Positions 40,572 to 52,444 of a stretch of DNA of 64,000 nucleotides are shown here, in pieces; within the stretch, counting starts at the first letter, position 1; every line of letters starts with the position of its first letter. The notes under the pieces were generated by a model. That model saw nothing but the letters and a program-made list of their open reading frames with translations, had not been told where the DNA came from and did not search any database. Source of the DNA: Cladophialophora immunda. Lineage: Eukaryota > Ascomycota > Eurotiomycetes > Chaetothyriales > Herpotrichiellaceae. The stretch covers positions 6,098,485 through 6,162,484 of the forward strand of contig NW_015622542.1 in NCBI RefSeq assembly GCF_000835495.1, given 5' to 3'. The translations under genes were made by a program, and so were the position numbers.

Positions 40572-41534
40572 TTTTTCTGGCTTGGGAGAAAAACGTCCCG
40601 CGACATTTTTTTCCTGCTTGAAATCTGTGTTCGGATTTGGCAAAATTCCGAGTACCTTTTGCGGGTGTTTCATATATAAAGACAAAGCATTTTGCACGTG
40701 ATGAGCCTAGTTGGTTGAGCCTGAGAGAGGGGCCAAAAAGGGGGTGTCCCTCCCTTTGAACTTACTGTACTCGTTATTATAGCCCACCTTTACTCCGTAT
40801 AGGTCTACCTATACTACTGCTATTAGCGGACTGGTGAGGCCGACGAGACAGGTAGGTATATAAATGTTCATAGCTTCTCGTGCTTATCCAAATAGGTAAC
40901 GAAGTTGATCAGCGCGAACAGACACAAACAGACGACTCGGTATCCCCTTTTCCGATCTGAGCGACGAGGTGGCCCTGGTGAATGTGCAGTGTTTCGAACC
41001 GGTAGTGGGAAAACAGGTGTTTGTATCTACATCTACGGAGCTGCGGGTCCATAGTCGACGCCCTTCAACAGTTTGCCGAAACATGATATTGGGGATACGC
41101 ACTTCAGTGTGGAAGCCAGCATCGATCAAAGGCAAACGAAGCAGTGTCCAAAAAGCAAATTGAGAGGCTGGGAAAGAGAGAGAAAGCGACAACGCGTAGA
41201 GAATAGACTCGTCAACTTTTTCCTGAAATGTCATTTCGTTCAAGAGCTTATATACACCGAGTCTACCTGTCCCTCCTTTTGGTCATGGCACTTTTCGAAT
41301 CCAAAACCCACAAGTATAACGTGAAATGGCCGTGTAGGTTGAAAATCCGCCTTTTTTTTTCTTTGGGTTGCCTCGCGAGAGGCCCTTCTCTCTCACTTCT
41401 CTTTACGAAATTCCTCGGCCCACAGGACCAGTCAGCCCGAGTCATTCACGGCTCGAGGTTCGAGACGATGGTTGCTTTCCAAGACAGTCGTCCCTGTTGC
41501 GACCTCAAAGATCTAACCTGACAACCGGTCCTCG
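40572..41534. other. Intergenic region between tRNA-Arg and STR3
   Basis: About 960 bases, including a TATATAAA element near 40672 and a T9 run near 41352. No gene is supported. Confidence 0.4.
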
Positions 41535-42980
41535 TCAGGGTTCGTTGACCGCCGCAGCTTCTGCAGCCAAATGTTCGCCTTCTTCGGGGTGTTCGTCCCC
41601 GACCGTTGCATTCTTTGCATAGATTCCGTCCAGCGTGACGTTCATGGCACCAGACTGCACCAGTGCACTCCGCAAATCATCCAAAAGATCCTCTCCGTCC
41701 TCGATCCCTACACATAGTCGGATCAGATCTTCAGGCACGCCGCGCTCCTTGCGGGTCTTGGCGTCGATGCTGGCGTGGCTCATGCGGCACGGCATGCTGA
41801 TGAGAGAGTTGACGCAGCCGAAACTCACACTGATGGCCCATAGTTTGGCAGACTCGACAATCCGCTCGGACAACTGGACGTCCCCGGTCTCGAAGGACAG
41901 GACCGCGCCGGGCCCCCGGGCCATCGAGTTGAAGAGATCATACTGAGGGTGGCTCTTGAGACCGGGGTAGCGAACTTTAAAGCCCGCGGACTCGAGGAAC
42001 CGGGCAATCATCATGGCATTTGCTTGCTGTGCGTCCATGCGGACTTTCAGTGTCTTGATCCCACGCATCAGGAGCCAGCAGTCAAAGGGAGCAAGGCCAC
42101 AACCCGAGGCATTGATGGTGAAGTAAAATTTCTCGCCCAGAGCTTCGTCGTTGACAGCAAGCACACCAGCCATCAAGTCGTGGTGGCCGGACAGATACTT
42201 GGTGCCGGATTCATAGACAACATCCGCGCCGAGTTCCAGAGGATTTTGGAGCAAGGGCGACAACATGGTATTATCCACAATCACCAGACAGGACGGATTG
42301 GCGGTGTGGGCGTAGTTTGCAATGGTGGGGATATCCACAATCTTGATCAGGGGATTGGTAGGTGTCTCAAGCAGAACCATGGCCGTCTTCTCGCTCAGCA
42401 CCTCCTTTACCTTTTCAGGCGTGGTTGTATCGACGTGATGGACGATGATCCCGCCATGGGTGGATAGATATTTGAGCAATCTGTTTGTTCCTCCGTATAG
42501 GTCGTCGCCTGTTACGACTTCATCCCCAGGCTTCAGCTGCCGGGTTATCACATCAAGTGCACCCATGCCCGAAGAGACAACAAGAGCTCGTTTGGCACGC
42601 ATGATCTTTGCTAGGTGTTTTTCCAAGTGGGTGCGGGTTGGGTTGCCGCTGCGCGTATAGTCGTAGTCGGCGACGCCCCCCGTGGCGGAGGTCTGTTTGA
42701 AGGTGGCAGACTGTAGAACGTTAGCGAGCCTTGGTCTTCGGCTTCATGTATCACTACTGACCTGGTAGATGGGCACGCTGCTTGCATTGTACTGGTCGTT
42801 CCCCTCCGAGTAGACCAGCTGTGTCGCGATAGCGTATTGCCGACCGCCTCTCGGACTGGACGGAGCAGGTGAAGGCGGTAGATCATGGCCGTCCAGATCT
42901 ACTTGGGAGAAAGCTTTGCTCATTGCGCTGAGCTTGGGATTCTTCAGGGGCGGTGTAGAAGAAGGCCCTGACTCAGACAT
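41535..42980 (-). CDS. STR3: Cystathionine beta-lyase (PLP-dependent, Cys/Met metabolism family)
   Basis: Two exons, 42980-42762 and 42710-41535, with a 51-base intron; 464 residues from the ATG at 42980. It belongs to the Cys/Met metabolism PLP enzymes: the cofactor Lys lies in ESGTKYLSGHHD (about Lys244), with YDYTRSGNPTR, SSGMGALDVITRQLKPGDEVV, ETPTNPLIKIVDI, and VIVDNTMLSP carrying the PLP-pairing Asp. The SGHHDLMAGV segment and overall length favour cystathionine beta-lyase (yeast Str3, Aspergillus metG) over gamma-lyase. It turns cystathionine into homocysteine for methionine synthesis. The first 45 residues are Ser/Pro-rich and may be disordered. No PTS1 at the C terminus. Confidence 0.92.
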
Positions 42981-45900
42981 GTTGGCGGCGGTCGAAGGGT
43001 GGCGGAGGTACAAGCTCGACGACTTGTAGGGTACTGATCAGTATGCTCAAGGACATAAGAGAGTCCAGCAGGGTGTTTGCTTGTGGCAGCAGCTGATGGC
43101 GACCGAATCGAGCTGTCACATTGAATAGCAAGACAACGGGCGAGAAAGGCGCAGAGAGGTTGATCGAGTAGTGCCTTTGCATGTACCGAAGGTGGAGCAA
43201 TTTTCGCAGTTCGGGGGCACAAAGGCGAGGAGGGCAAATGACGTGCTCGGGAGAATCTGGGGGGGGTTTTTCCTCCCACACGACTCACTTCCCGTTCCTT
43301 CGGCCACGCCTCGCCTGAGACTTTAGGCTTTGGTAAGGTCGAATATCCAATGTCCTCTGCTGAGATGTCGCTGGACGGGCGCAGTTGGACCAAATGAGAT
43401 GTGTCGACTAATGAGATGTTGATTCAAGTATGTGCGATCAAAGACCATACACTGGGTGCTGCCCCGCGCAGTGCGTTCAAAGCCCTGGGCTGAATATTTT
43501 GCCGAGGCCATCTCACCACGGCGAAACTGTCCACGAGATTTTCCGAGCAGTAACACAGGAGGATTCAAGGATGTACGCAAGGTATTTCAGGAGACATCGT
43601 ATTATCTTTTGGACCGTAGACCAGTGTCTGACAATCTAGGAATATCACCACGACAGAGTTATAGGCAAAACAATTCGGATATGTCCCAGACTCGACCGGA
43701 ACCCCTCTGGTGGCGTTGCTATCAAGCTCAAAGGACCACAGACCAGACCAAACCATCGTCAGTCCTGATGCAACACCACATCAGTCATGCTCTGCAATGC
43801 TTATAGAACAGGAATCTCGTCGCCCATTGACCACATATCGGAGAACTCTGTCCCGAAATACTAGCACCTTGTAGTGCAATAGTCGATGAGTATATTAACG
43901 GCCAGATTGTAGTCCAAGACTGAGCATTCGTTTGGATTGAGTCAGCACACAGGTGTCCCTGTTGGATGTTCATTTCGATCTGGCCGTTAGCAAGATGACT
44001 ACCCGTCATAAATTTCGGGCGTGTTCTGCTTTCAAATTTGTCCCAGCATGTTGATCAACAGACTGCATGCCATGTGGTTCGACAACGATCATCGGGCCAA
44101 TGCGATGGAATGTTCCAGGGCGTAAAACGCTGATAGCCAACGGGTTATGGAGTCCGCTCCTTGAGCATGAAACCCAGTAGGTCAGCAGAAGATAGATCAA
44201 GGATGAAAGAATGCGCGCGCCCCAAACATTGCAGAGATTTCACCAAAAGCTTACCCAGGGTGGCTTTCTCCCTGTGGCTTCTCGGTTGGACCCCTAATGA
44301 AACAACACCGGCTGCTCGGCCAGCGGGGACCGATGGAGGAACCAATTGCTTTGGTGTCAAACATGTTTGTGTACTCGGATGGAATGTTGGTGGGTGTCCT
44401 TTGCATAGCACAACGTGTCGACAGGACATGCCGCATCTGTTGTGCCCAAACAAACGGTGACGGTGGTGGTATGCTCCCAAGCCAACAGCCACCCTCCATC
44501 CCCTGGTCTCCTCGAGCATGACCGTCGATTCCCAACGGGGCGGCAGATGGGGGAAAATGATGGAGGAGAATTTGGACCAATCCTCCGGTCCGCTGGAGCC
44601 AAGGGCTTGCGACCGGCGTCTGGCTGACACGCGATTGGGCTCCAGCCAGCTCCTGGTTCCTGATGCTAAAATTGCTTGCTTGCGTGCAATGTTGCATGCT
44701 TGGTCTCTCACTGGCAGCCGAGTGTCACGGAGCCACGCAGCTCGACAAGGACTCACCTTGAAGCATCCTCGTCCCTGTGGTTCTGGTCAGAATTTTTTAC
44801 GCCGAGAGTCTCAGCGCGGCGAGGATGCCGGAAGCACAGACTGTTTCGAGGAGTGTTTCGTCCACAGATAGGGCGGTCAAAATGCCAGACTCTCCCTCGA
44901 TACACTCGATGGACTTACGAGTGTTCGTACTCAGTGCTCGTGCGTGAAGACTGCAGATCCTACCACAGAAGAGGATCAGGTTATGACAAGCCACGCTGAA
45001 GCCAAAGACGAGCCACGGCGCGGGAACGAGATTGAGGTGCGAAATTGGCTGCAGCAGAAGCGAGAGAAGCCCAGGCCCAGCAACGGCTAAGGTGATCAAT
45101 AATGGCCCAAGGGGAGGAGGAGGCTGAGCCAGCCCCGGCGTGAAGCACCGTCAAGTACGAGTCTCAGTGGTATTGAGCCCTGCAGGTACCGGGTTAGCGC
45201 CACCATCCTTTTAACTGTAGTGGCCCAACAAGGAGTGCCTGTGGGCGCCACGAGGCCCGCTGGAGTGGGACGGTGGCTGTAAGTTACAGGGACTCGTACT
45301 CGGAAAATAACCACCTAACCAGAGGGCGTAAATGTGCCTGAGAGATATCTCCGCCGGGACCACCTCTCGCTGGGCCCGAGTCCACAAAACCCCCAAGATC
45401 TGTCTGTTTGAGTTTGCCCCCCCGGGAGCCGCTTGGGTGCCTTGTCTCGACCAACAGCCACCGCTCGGGCCTAGCAGCTGCGCTTGTAGGGCTTGCCTCG
45501 TCACTCCTTTCCCATCACGTACTCGGCCTCCATTCAGCCTCTCCCTTTCGACACGTCTTCGACAATGCCTTCCCTTCCAATTGTCCTTTGCACTCACCGT
45601 CCACGCCTGCACGCCCTCACCATCGAGCCTCGATGATCCGTCAACGTCGCCGTGGTCGCCGTCTCTCGTTCTGCGACCGATAACCTTCCCTTTCGACTTG
45701 TCAATTCCGCCTCGACGGCTGCGGTTCTTCATCCCTTTCGTGTCTAAGCAATTTTGCCAGCACCGACCCCGACGTGCTCGCGTTCATTCCTTTAGACCGT
45801 CGACGTCCAGCCTATTTGACACGATCGATCACGCTCCTTAGTTCTTGTACCTTCGTGCACGCATTTCTACAATTCGCCGCGCAAGCCTTTGCAGGATATC

Positions 45901-46438
45901 TCCTCGTCGCCGCCTCATTTCAAGGAACGAGTCTTCAAGTCGCCAAGAGCAGCTCTTTGGATACTGTCTTTGTCTTCGCGAGCAATTGGCTGGCCCAACA
46001 ATTCGAGGAAGAGGATAGTCTGCAGCGGTCCTTTGTTGGAGAGACACGGGTAATCCAAGGGTCAAAGAAATCGCCAAAAATATATGATTCAAAGCCTTTG
46101 ACCATTCGACGTTGTCAATTTGCATACCCACGGGACAAAGGAATCCCCCTCGATCACAGGTTTCGACAACCGCTGAACCTGCTCTTGGGATTATAACTCC
46201 ATCAAACCAAACTGGCTTGACCGACCCTTCGAAGACGACGGAAGCCGAGGAAATCGTCTGGGACGGTTCTTTCGAGTTACAGATCAGGATCATTTGATCC
46301 TAGCCGCTCTTTTTCAACAACTCTCCCACCATATACACTCGTTTCATAAGATCTGAAGTAAGGAAGGCGGGACGTAACTGGCAAGGGGTTTTGCTAACCG
46401 GCCCTCCAGGAACTTTCCAGACGAGAACCTCCCACGAC
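42981..46438. other. Long upstream region between STR3 and MSB2 (about 3.5 kb)
   Basis: The STR3 and MSB2 start codons face away from each other across this region. The last 1 kb (about 45400-46350) is pyrimidine-rich on the plus strand, as expected of a long MSB2 5' leader, and ends with a probable leader intron at 46358-46409. Between 43300 and 45300 I see no supported gene. Confidence 0.4.
46358..46409 (+). other. Probable 5' leader intron of MSB2
   Basis: A 52-base segment starts GTAAGG, holds GCTAAC 14 bases before the end and closes CCAG, 30 bases ahead of the MSB2 start codon. Confidence 0.5.
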
Positions 46439-48766
46439 ATGAAGATCTCATCAATTACTTTGTTTGCTGCGGTAGTGGCAGGATCCTTTGCCGAAGCCGT
46501 CCCTGCCCATCGCCGTGGAGCGGATCTGAAGCCCAGGTACTATTTTCCGAGGGTCGTGAAGAGGCAGGTCACATTCGACAACTCGACCACGTCTAGCTCT
46601 ACGGACTCGGGATTGGGTAGCTTGATATCGTCGGTATCTGATGCGTTGTCCGGAGTCGCATCACAAATCTCGGACGATTCGCCGACGTCAACACCAGCGA
46701 GCACCGACGCACAGACGACTGACACCGCCTCAACTGATACCTCAACCGATACCGCGACAGATTCTGCAACCACTTCTACAGACACCGCTACGGCCTCAGC
46801 TACAGATACAAGCGCTGCCACGATTACGGACCCCTTCAGTAGTCCATCTGCGACCGATGTCCCGACCAGTATCAACACGGATACTACTTCTACTGGGACA
46901 GACACGGCCAGCATCACAGATACTGCCACTACAAGCTCAACGTCCGACGAGAGTGGAATTACTCTCGGCCTTGGGTCCATCTTTACGAGCGATTCATCCA
47001 CAGACACTGCCACCATTACTAGCACAACCGATACGGCAGCTCTAGCATCAAGCACTGCTGCAGCCGAGTCTGTTCTCTCGTCGGCGAGCGATGCTGCAAC
47101 TTCGATCTTGTCCGTCGCGAGCTCGCTGCAGTCGGTTGCGGCCACAGCTTCGGGTACAGACATCGCCTCGATTTCCTCAGCCTTGTCCTCAGCTGCCTCC
47201 GCTGCATCCTCAATTGCATCGGATGTGAGCTCTGCAAATTCCGTTATCACTTCCGCGGCTGGCACTACAAGTTCGAGTCCAGCTGATGTGACTTCGGATC
47301 TCAGCTCTTTTATCTCTGATGTGACGTCGACGCCCCCAATCACCTCGCCAACCACCACCGAGAGCAATACAGATACGGTGACGCCACCGCCTACCAGCCC
47401 GACGACGACGCCTACGGATCCGCCAACGGACGGTCCCACTGGCAGCCCTACGACCACTCCTCCCACTGGACCAACCGACCCCCCTACAACAACACCGACT
47501 ACGACACCGACTACTACTCCAACTGATCTTCCTCCGACAACCACTCCTCCTACCAGCCCAACAGATACGCCGACGGGTCCCACGATTACTGGAGGCAACG
47601 GCAACAATACCGTGATCACTACTCCAACCACTACACCAACCGATACAACCAGCGACACGAGGACGACGCCTACTGAGACGGCCACCGAACCTCCGACAAC
47701 ATTCCCTACAGTGACTCCGACCGTGACACCGTTCGTTGCGAATCTGACGACCCCAGTTATAACTCCTACGACTGACAAGTCCACGACCTCAGGGCCTCCT
47801 GTGAACACCGTCAAGCCAACTGGTACGGACTCGGCGACAGCCCTTGTTCCAGATTCGAGCATTATCTCTGCCACGACCACTGCCCCCACCGAAACGTCCA
47901 AGTCAGCTTCAACGAGCGCTGCGGTCATCCCCACAACACTCCCTCGAGTGATTCAACCACAAGGTGGTGTGCCCGACGCGCCAGAAAACTCTACTTTGAT
48001 CCAGCTCGGGTTTGATTACGGCCTCAACTATGCCTTTGTGGTATCGTCTCCCACGGCTGTGTCTCAGATATTCTCTTATCTGCCCGTTGGTGTTTCCCAT
48101 GGATTGGGCATTGACCTTGATCAAGTGGTAATGCAGTATCTCCAGCCTTACAACACTTTGAATACCTTGAACTACATTACCACTTTGGCCATGGCGTACA
48201 TTCCCGCAGACAAAGTCGACACCCTCTCCTTGCAACTCCTGAACCCTAACTCCGATCTCTACAACAATCCAAACCCGTCTGTGGTGACTCTGATGGGCAT
48301 GATTGACCCCTCGATTCCTGTTATACCCGGGTCTCAAATTGCCGGTGGAGGTACGCCCATTAACTCGGCAAATTCTGCCGCCACGACTTCCGACCAAAGC
48401 GGAACTCCCGATGATGGTACACCAGGTGGCTCCGATTCTGGAAGCTCTCCCGTCCGGCCATCTTCAGTGGGTATCGCAGTTGGGGCCGTGGCTGGTGCCG
48501 CAGTCTATGGAGCTGCCATGTTCCTTGTTGCACGAAGGTACAAGAGAAGAAAGGCTGGCCACCAACGGTCAAGCAGCATGCAATCAGGCAATCGTGGCAA
48601 CCGTCCCGGTGAACAATCGAACCTCATGGTCGGCGCACGAGGTAGTTATGGTACTCGATTCGGTGGGAGGAATTCCCGAACAAGTGACCGCAGCAATTCT
48701 CAGCGCAGCGGGCGGACGTATATTAGTCCACCTGTGATGGCTGAGAATAGTTTGGGATGGAACTAA
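46439..48766 (+). CDS. MSB2: Msb2-type signalling mucin (transmembrane sensor)
   Basis: A single-exon protein of 775 residues from the ATG at 46439. A signal peptide (MKISSITLFAAVVAGSFAEA) is followed by a dibasic KR site, about 450 residues rich in Thr, Ser and Asp, and Pro-Thr repeats of the TPTTTPTD kind, expected to be heavily O-glycosylated. The conserved membrane-proximal domain is IQLGFDYGLNYAFVVSS ... IFSYLPVGVSHGLGID ... LQPYNTLNTLNYITTLAMAYIPADKVDTL ... VTLMGMIDPSIPVIPG, the signature of Msb2. One membrane span (about 676-698) leads to a basic cytoplasmic tail of about 77 residues. In fungi Msb2 works upstream of Cdc42/Ste20 and the filamentation or pathogenicity MAP kinase pathway; the polarity scaffold gene BEM1 is at 59.6-61.5 kb here. 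Confidence 0.93.
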   Translation: MKISSITLFAAVVAGSFAEAVPAHRRGADLKPRYYFPRVVKRQVTFDNSTTSSSTDSGLGSLISSVSDALSGVASQISDDSPTSTPASTDAQTTDTASTDTSTDTATDSATTSTDTATASATDTSAATITDPFSSPSATDVPTSINTDTTSTGTDTASITDTATTSSTSDESGITLGLGSIFTSDSSTDTATITSTTDTAALASSTAAAESVLSSASDAATSILSVASSLQSVAATASGTDIASISSALSSAASAASSIASDVSSANSVITSAAGTTSSSPADVTSDLSSFISDVTSTPPITSPTTTESNTDTVTPPPTSPTTTPTDPPTDGPTGSPTTTPPTGPTDPPTTTPTTTPTTTPTDLPPTTTPPTSPTDTPTGPTITGGNGNNTVITTPTTTPTDTTSDTRTTPTETATEPPTTFPTVTPTVTPFVANLTTPVITPTTDKSTTSGPPVNTVKPTGTDSATALVPDSSIISATTTAPTETSKSASTSAAVIPTTLPRVIQPQGGVPDAPENSTLIQLGFDYGLNYAFVVSSPTAVSQIFSYLPVGVSHGLGIDLDQVVMQYLQPYNTLNTLNYITTLAMAYIPADKVDTLSLQLLNPNSDLYNNPNPSVVTLMGMIDPSIPVIPGSQIAGGGTPINSANSAATTSDQSGTPDDGTPGGSDSGSSPVRPSSVGIAVGAVAGAAVYGAAMFLVARRYKRRKAGHQRSSSMQSGNRGNRPGEQSNLMVGARGSYGTRFGGRNSRTSDRSNSQRSGRTYISPPVMAENSLGWN

Positions 48767-49663
48767 TTGACAAGATCTACCTTGTACAGCTGGAGATGTG
48801 CGACCAACTGATTGGAACTCAATGCCCGCTCACGAAAGACACACCACACTCTGATTTTCTACATAGTCATTCTCCTTTATTTATTGCCGGTTTGGCTTTT
48901 TTTGGATACCTTGCAAAGACGTGGAGAGGAAAAAGGTGGATTGGAGAAATGCCATTTTGATTGAAGGTGCCCCATGATGTCAAAGAACATGAAGACCCAA
49001 GGGAGAGGGAGAAGGTGGGAGCAGCAAAGATCTTGTGAATATAGAGAAGTGAACCTGTCATGCTGCCAGGCCGTCATTTGAGAGTGCCGAGAATCGACGC
49101 TGAGGACGTAGCAGTCGAGTCTGACAATCCAGGCCTGATTGGGGAGAGTGAGATGGGAAATATAGGAGAGAGACAATGGCAATCTATTTTATTATAACTA
49201 CTTGGTACCTAGGTGTGGACTGCTCTGTGCCGTGTCCTCCGTATCCAGTATGGCCCCTTACGACGCAGGGCCAGAAGCGCCGGATGGTCTTGATCGCCCA
49301 ATAGTTCACGACAGCTCACACGCCAACGACAAGGCACGAGGTCCGAGGTCTCGAGTACGAGGTGCTGTGCTCGGTGCGTGGGTGATTACATACCTGGGTA
49401 CCATCCCGTCGACGCACAAACGGACGGTCATTTGGACGGACGGTTAGTCTTGACGAGTTACACGGGGCTGGATATGCATGCATGCATGTTATTGGCAGGT
49501 ACCTAGGTATATGCCTAATAGCATCGGCACGCACCCGTACGTGTATGTCCCCATATCCATATCCATATCCACATCCATAGCGATTTGTTGCGAGACCCGT
49601 CCAAAGATAGCCAAAAGAAAAACCATATCCGTGTTGTGCGTGTGCCCTTGACAAGTGCGTCCA
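48767..49663. other. Convergent region between MSB2 and the LysM-protein gene
   Basis: About 900 bases of 3' sequence. It includes TACCTAGGTA-type motifs (49199-49215, 49394-49404, 49497-49510) and a run of CATATC hexamers (49553-49570). No gene is supported. Confidence 0.4.
49199..49515. repeat. Second cluster of TACCTAGGTA-like motifs
   Basis: ggtacctaggt, acctgggtacc and aggtacctaggta occur within 320 bases, like those at 37.2 kb and 62.05 kb. Confidence 0.6.
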
Positions 49664-51565
49664 TCAATCGTCCTTATCTTTCCCCGACGAGCTCTGAGAG
49701 ACGTATGCGTTCCTCACCCGGCCCCGCATGGGAAACCTCTCGTTCAGAAGCGCCTCGTCCGTTGCAGACTCGGTCGTGCTGGCTCTCGGCGTGGTGATGT
49801 CCTCGCCGTCTTCGCCCTCTACTTCCTCCCTCTGAACGTGCCTGTCCTCGTGGACTTCCGAGTTCGTCTCCAACTCGATCAGATCGCCCATTCGGTCCAC
49901 GGCGGCATTCCGGTCCCTTTTCCCCGCGGCGCCCGCCATTTTCCGCATCCACCCTTCGATCGTGCCGCCCACGTCCCCTGTCAAACCTGAACTATTCGAG
50001 TTGGAGCGTAGGCTCCTTACCGACTCGGAGCTCGCGCGTGGCGTCGATCGCGATGTGGGTGTTCTCGCGCTGAACCCCGTTCGGGGCGTCTCTCCGGGCG
50101 GTGGTAGGAAGTCTGGGAAGTATTGGTTGAATTTGCGATTCAGCGGGTCGTCGGCCGGGCCTGGACGCGAGGTTTCTGTGCGCAGGCCGCGAAGCGTGCC
50201 GACACCACCGGGCCCGCGGAGGGCATCGGCGAAGGGGTTGCCTCCTGTGGCGCTGGAAGATCGTTGGCGGCCGGACGAGCTGAGCCGGGACGAGGGGAAA
50301 TTGGGCCGGCGGACGGGGGAGGCATTCAACGAAGCCGAAAGCTGCGCGGCATGAGTGGGCGGATGGCGGAGCAGGTCGAAGGAGGTTTTGGGTGTAGAGG
50401 AAGGTGAGGTGGTGATGGTGGCGTTTGATTTCCGACGGGCACGGGGGAAATAGCCTAGCGCACGACGAGGGACGCGTAGGACTTCGGTCGCTTCTTTGAA
50501 GTTGGGCAGCATGACCCAGCAGTCATGTTTGAACTCGATTTCTTCGGAGAGAGAGGTGATGAGCGACAGGGGTTCCGAGGTTAGAGCAGAAGATGAGATG
50601 GTCGGATTTGTCCTAGGGTCGTGAACACCATTGAATGAGGAGATGTTGATGTCTTTCGATCTTGCGTTCGAGAGCTCTTGGGTAGGGAAGCGGTCGGATT
50701 CTGGATCGAAGAGATCTCTGGAGAGATATGGACTGTCGACTTTCCTACCCTTAACAGTGGAGCCCTCCAGGGGTATCAAGACATGAGTTCGGGTCTGAAT
50801 GTTGTCATTCGGCCAGAATCGGTTTACCTTTCGGAAGAGCTCAGGCTGGCAGTTGTACTTGATGATGACTCCGGCCAGCGTGTCCCCTTTCTCGACTTTG
50901 TGCATGTAAACAAGGGCGTCTTCACTCTGGTCTGAGGGAGCCGCCGTGGCAGCGTCCGCGTCCGAGTCCCGCCTCTTAAACTTGCCCAGACGATCGCGGT
51001 TCTCTGATACGCTTGCAAGGAGCAGTGCTTCCCTCTTCTTGGCCTGGACCATTGCCTGTCGTTCTTCGACACTGCCCTGGAGGAGAGTTGTGGTGGATTG
51101 GATCGAGGGACCCCATTGCGGCGCGGCGCTCTTCGAGCCATAGTGGTTGTCTTGTTTCATCCAGAGAGGCTTCTTGAACGAGCCTGCAGCCTTATCCTTC
51201 GAGGGACCCGGCACCTCGCTCCCTAGCAACGTGGACGCGAAGCCCTGGAGCGAGGTCCATGGTTCCCACAACCCCTGGTTTCCTGCGGTCGGGGTTGAGT
51301 TGCCCGAGGATGACCTTGCACGCGTTTTACTCCCCCGACCATTTCGGGGTCTGTCCGTCGACTTGGATCTCGATACCGCGGCGTCGTTGGGGGAGACGCC
51401 TCTGCTGGGGAATAGTGGCGGGGTAGAAGATGTGGATGTAGAGATGGCAGTGGACTCGGTGCCCTCATCGTCAAGGTAGGAGATGAGGCGGCCGGTCCGA
51501 GGGCGGAGGGTAGAGGTGCTACTATTTGCAGACTGGTAGAGGCCGGTAAGGGAACTGTTGCTCAT
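49664..51565 (-). CDS. Intracellular LysM-domain protein
   Basis: I start this at the ATG at 51565 (633 residues, MSNSSLTGLYQS), which has a purine at -3. The frame is open to another ATG at 51844, which would add 93 low-conservation residues. There is no signal peptide. One LysM motif lies at about 220-267 (YMHKVEKGDTLAGVIIKYNCQPELFRKVNRFWPND ... VLIPLE), preceded by a conserved LWEPWTSLQGFASTLLGSE segment. Long Ser/Pro-rich and charged regions surround it, and a conserved HDCWVMLPN segment follows. This is the cytoplasmic LysM architecture (LYSMD-like) found across Pezizomycotina, not the secreted chitin-binding effector type. Function is not established; some animal relatives are tied to membrane or oxidative-stress roles. 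Confidence 0.85.
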   Translation of the reverse strand: MSNSSLTGLYQSANSSTSTLRPRTGRLISYLDDEGTESTAISTSTSSTPPLFPSRGVSPNDAAVSRSKSTDRPRNGRGSKTRARSSSGNSTPTAGNQGLWEPWTSLQGFASTLLGSEVPGPSKDKAAGSFKKPLWMKQDNHYGSKSAAPQWGPSIQSTTTLLQGSVEERQAMVQAKKREALLLASVSENRDRLGKFKRRDSDADAATAAPSDQSEDALVYMHKVEKGDTLAGVIIKYNCQPELFRKVNRFWPNDNIQTRTHVLIPLEGSTVKGRKVDSPYLSRDLFDPESDRFPTQELSNARSKDINISSFNGVHDPRTNPTISSSALTSEPLSLITSLSEEIEFKHDCWVMLPNFKEATEVLRVPRRALGYFPRARRKSNATITTSPSSTPKTSFDLLRHPPTHAAQLSASLNASPVRRPNFPSSRLSSSGRQRSSSATGGNPFADALRGPGGVGTLRGLRTETSRPGPADDPLNRKFNQYFPDFLPPPGETPRTGFSARTPTSRSTPRASSESVRSLRSNSNSSGLTGDVGGTIEGWMRKMAGAAGKRDRNAAVDRMGDLIELETNSEVHEDRHVQREEVEGEDGEDITTPRASTTESATDEALLNERFPMRGRVRNAYVSQSSSGKDKDD

Positions 51566-52444
51566 GGCTGGCCTGGCTGCCAACGCGAGGCATCGGAGAC
51601 TGGCGACATGGAGGCTCCGACGGCCCCAGGGAGACGGATCCAAGGGGTGACTGGATTCCCCTGGCTGTTTGTTTCTTGCACAGAAGACGGACCGGGTGGA
51701 CGAGGAGGAGTAATAGAACCAAATCGGGGGCTGGAGCAGGGGAGGTGGAAGTGTGCACAGGGGCGGACTGGAGATGCCAGTTTGACTTCGGAGTCCTTGG
51801 AGTCCAGCAGCAGATGATGCGATATCAATGGGTGCAATGGCCATGGGCGGCTGCAGCCGCCTACGTCGATCCTCGTCTCACGTGAACAGGCACACAGGCT
51901 AGCCTCGCGCCCTTCCTATCTAAGGAGTATACCGAGTAATAATATATTATGTAGTCCGCAACACTAGAGCTTTCTCCTGCAGTCGCTATTGTTCCTCTTG
52001 AAAGAATAAGCATGTACGAAAAGGTAGAGATATTTTCAGGCGATGTGTATAGTAGGTTAGAAATGCTAAGAAGTTTCACAATAGTAAATACTAATGAGAT
52101 ATACGATACTAGGTGGTACTGCTGTTGTATCTGACACCTTTTGATACCCGAGGTCTTAGAAACCACTCTGATTTTCTACGTATGCTAGATTTCCTTCTTC
52201 GGCCCTTATATGATTTAGGCTGTAGCAGTATCTCTTCAGCACGCCTCATTTGAGTCTAACATTGGAGTCCTGAATACCTATTCCGGATCTCGAAACCCTC
52301 TCTCATGTCCACGATTCCCTCGAACGTCAATTCCATCAAGTGTTTCCACAAGATATCCTCTAGACGCATGTCAAATCCGGTTTTCACACATATCTTCAAT
52401 CTTCAACGAGGTGGGCACAATTGGCTCGACCCCGACCCGGCGCC
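51566..52444. other. Upstream region of the LysM gene and 3' side of the MFS gene
   Basis: It holds a possible in-frame N-terminal extension of the LysM protein (to 51844) and then 600 AT-richer bases without a supported gene. Confidence 0.4.

Noticed and set aside
45332..45841. Plus-strand 169-codon frame upstream of MSB2
   Set aside because: It lies in a pyrimidine-rich tract, encodes Pro/Ser/Leu/Arg typical of such DNA, and resembles no family; better explained as MSB2 leader.
46540..47934. Minus-strand 464-codon Val-rich frame
   Set aside because: It is the antisense of the Thr/Pro/Ser repeat region of MSB2; codons such as ACC and ACT read backwards give Val and Gly without a real protein.
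51566..51844. N-terminal extension of the LysM protein to the ATG at 51844
   Set aside because: Not excluded, but its start has a C at -3, the added 93 residues look non-conserved, and the next ATG has a better context.
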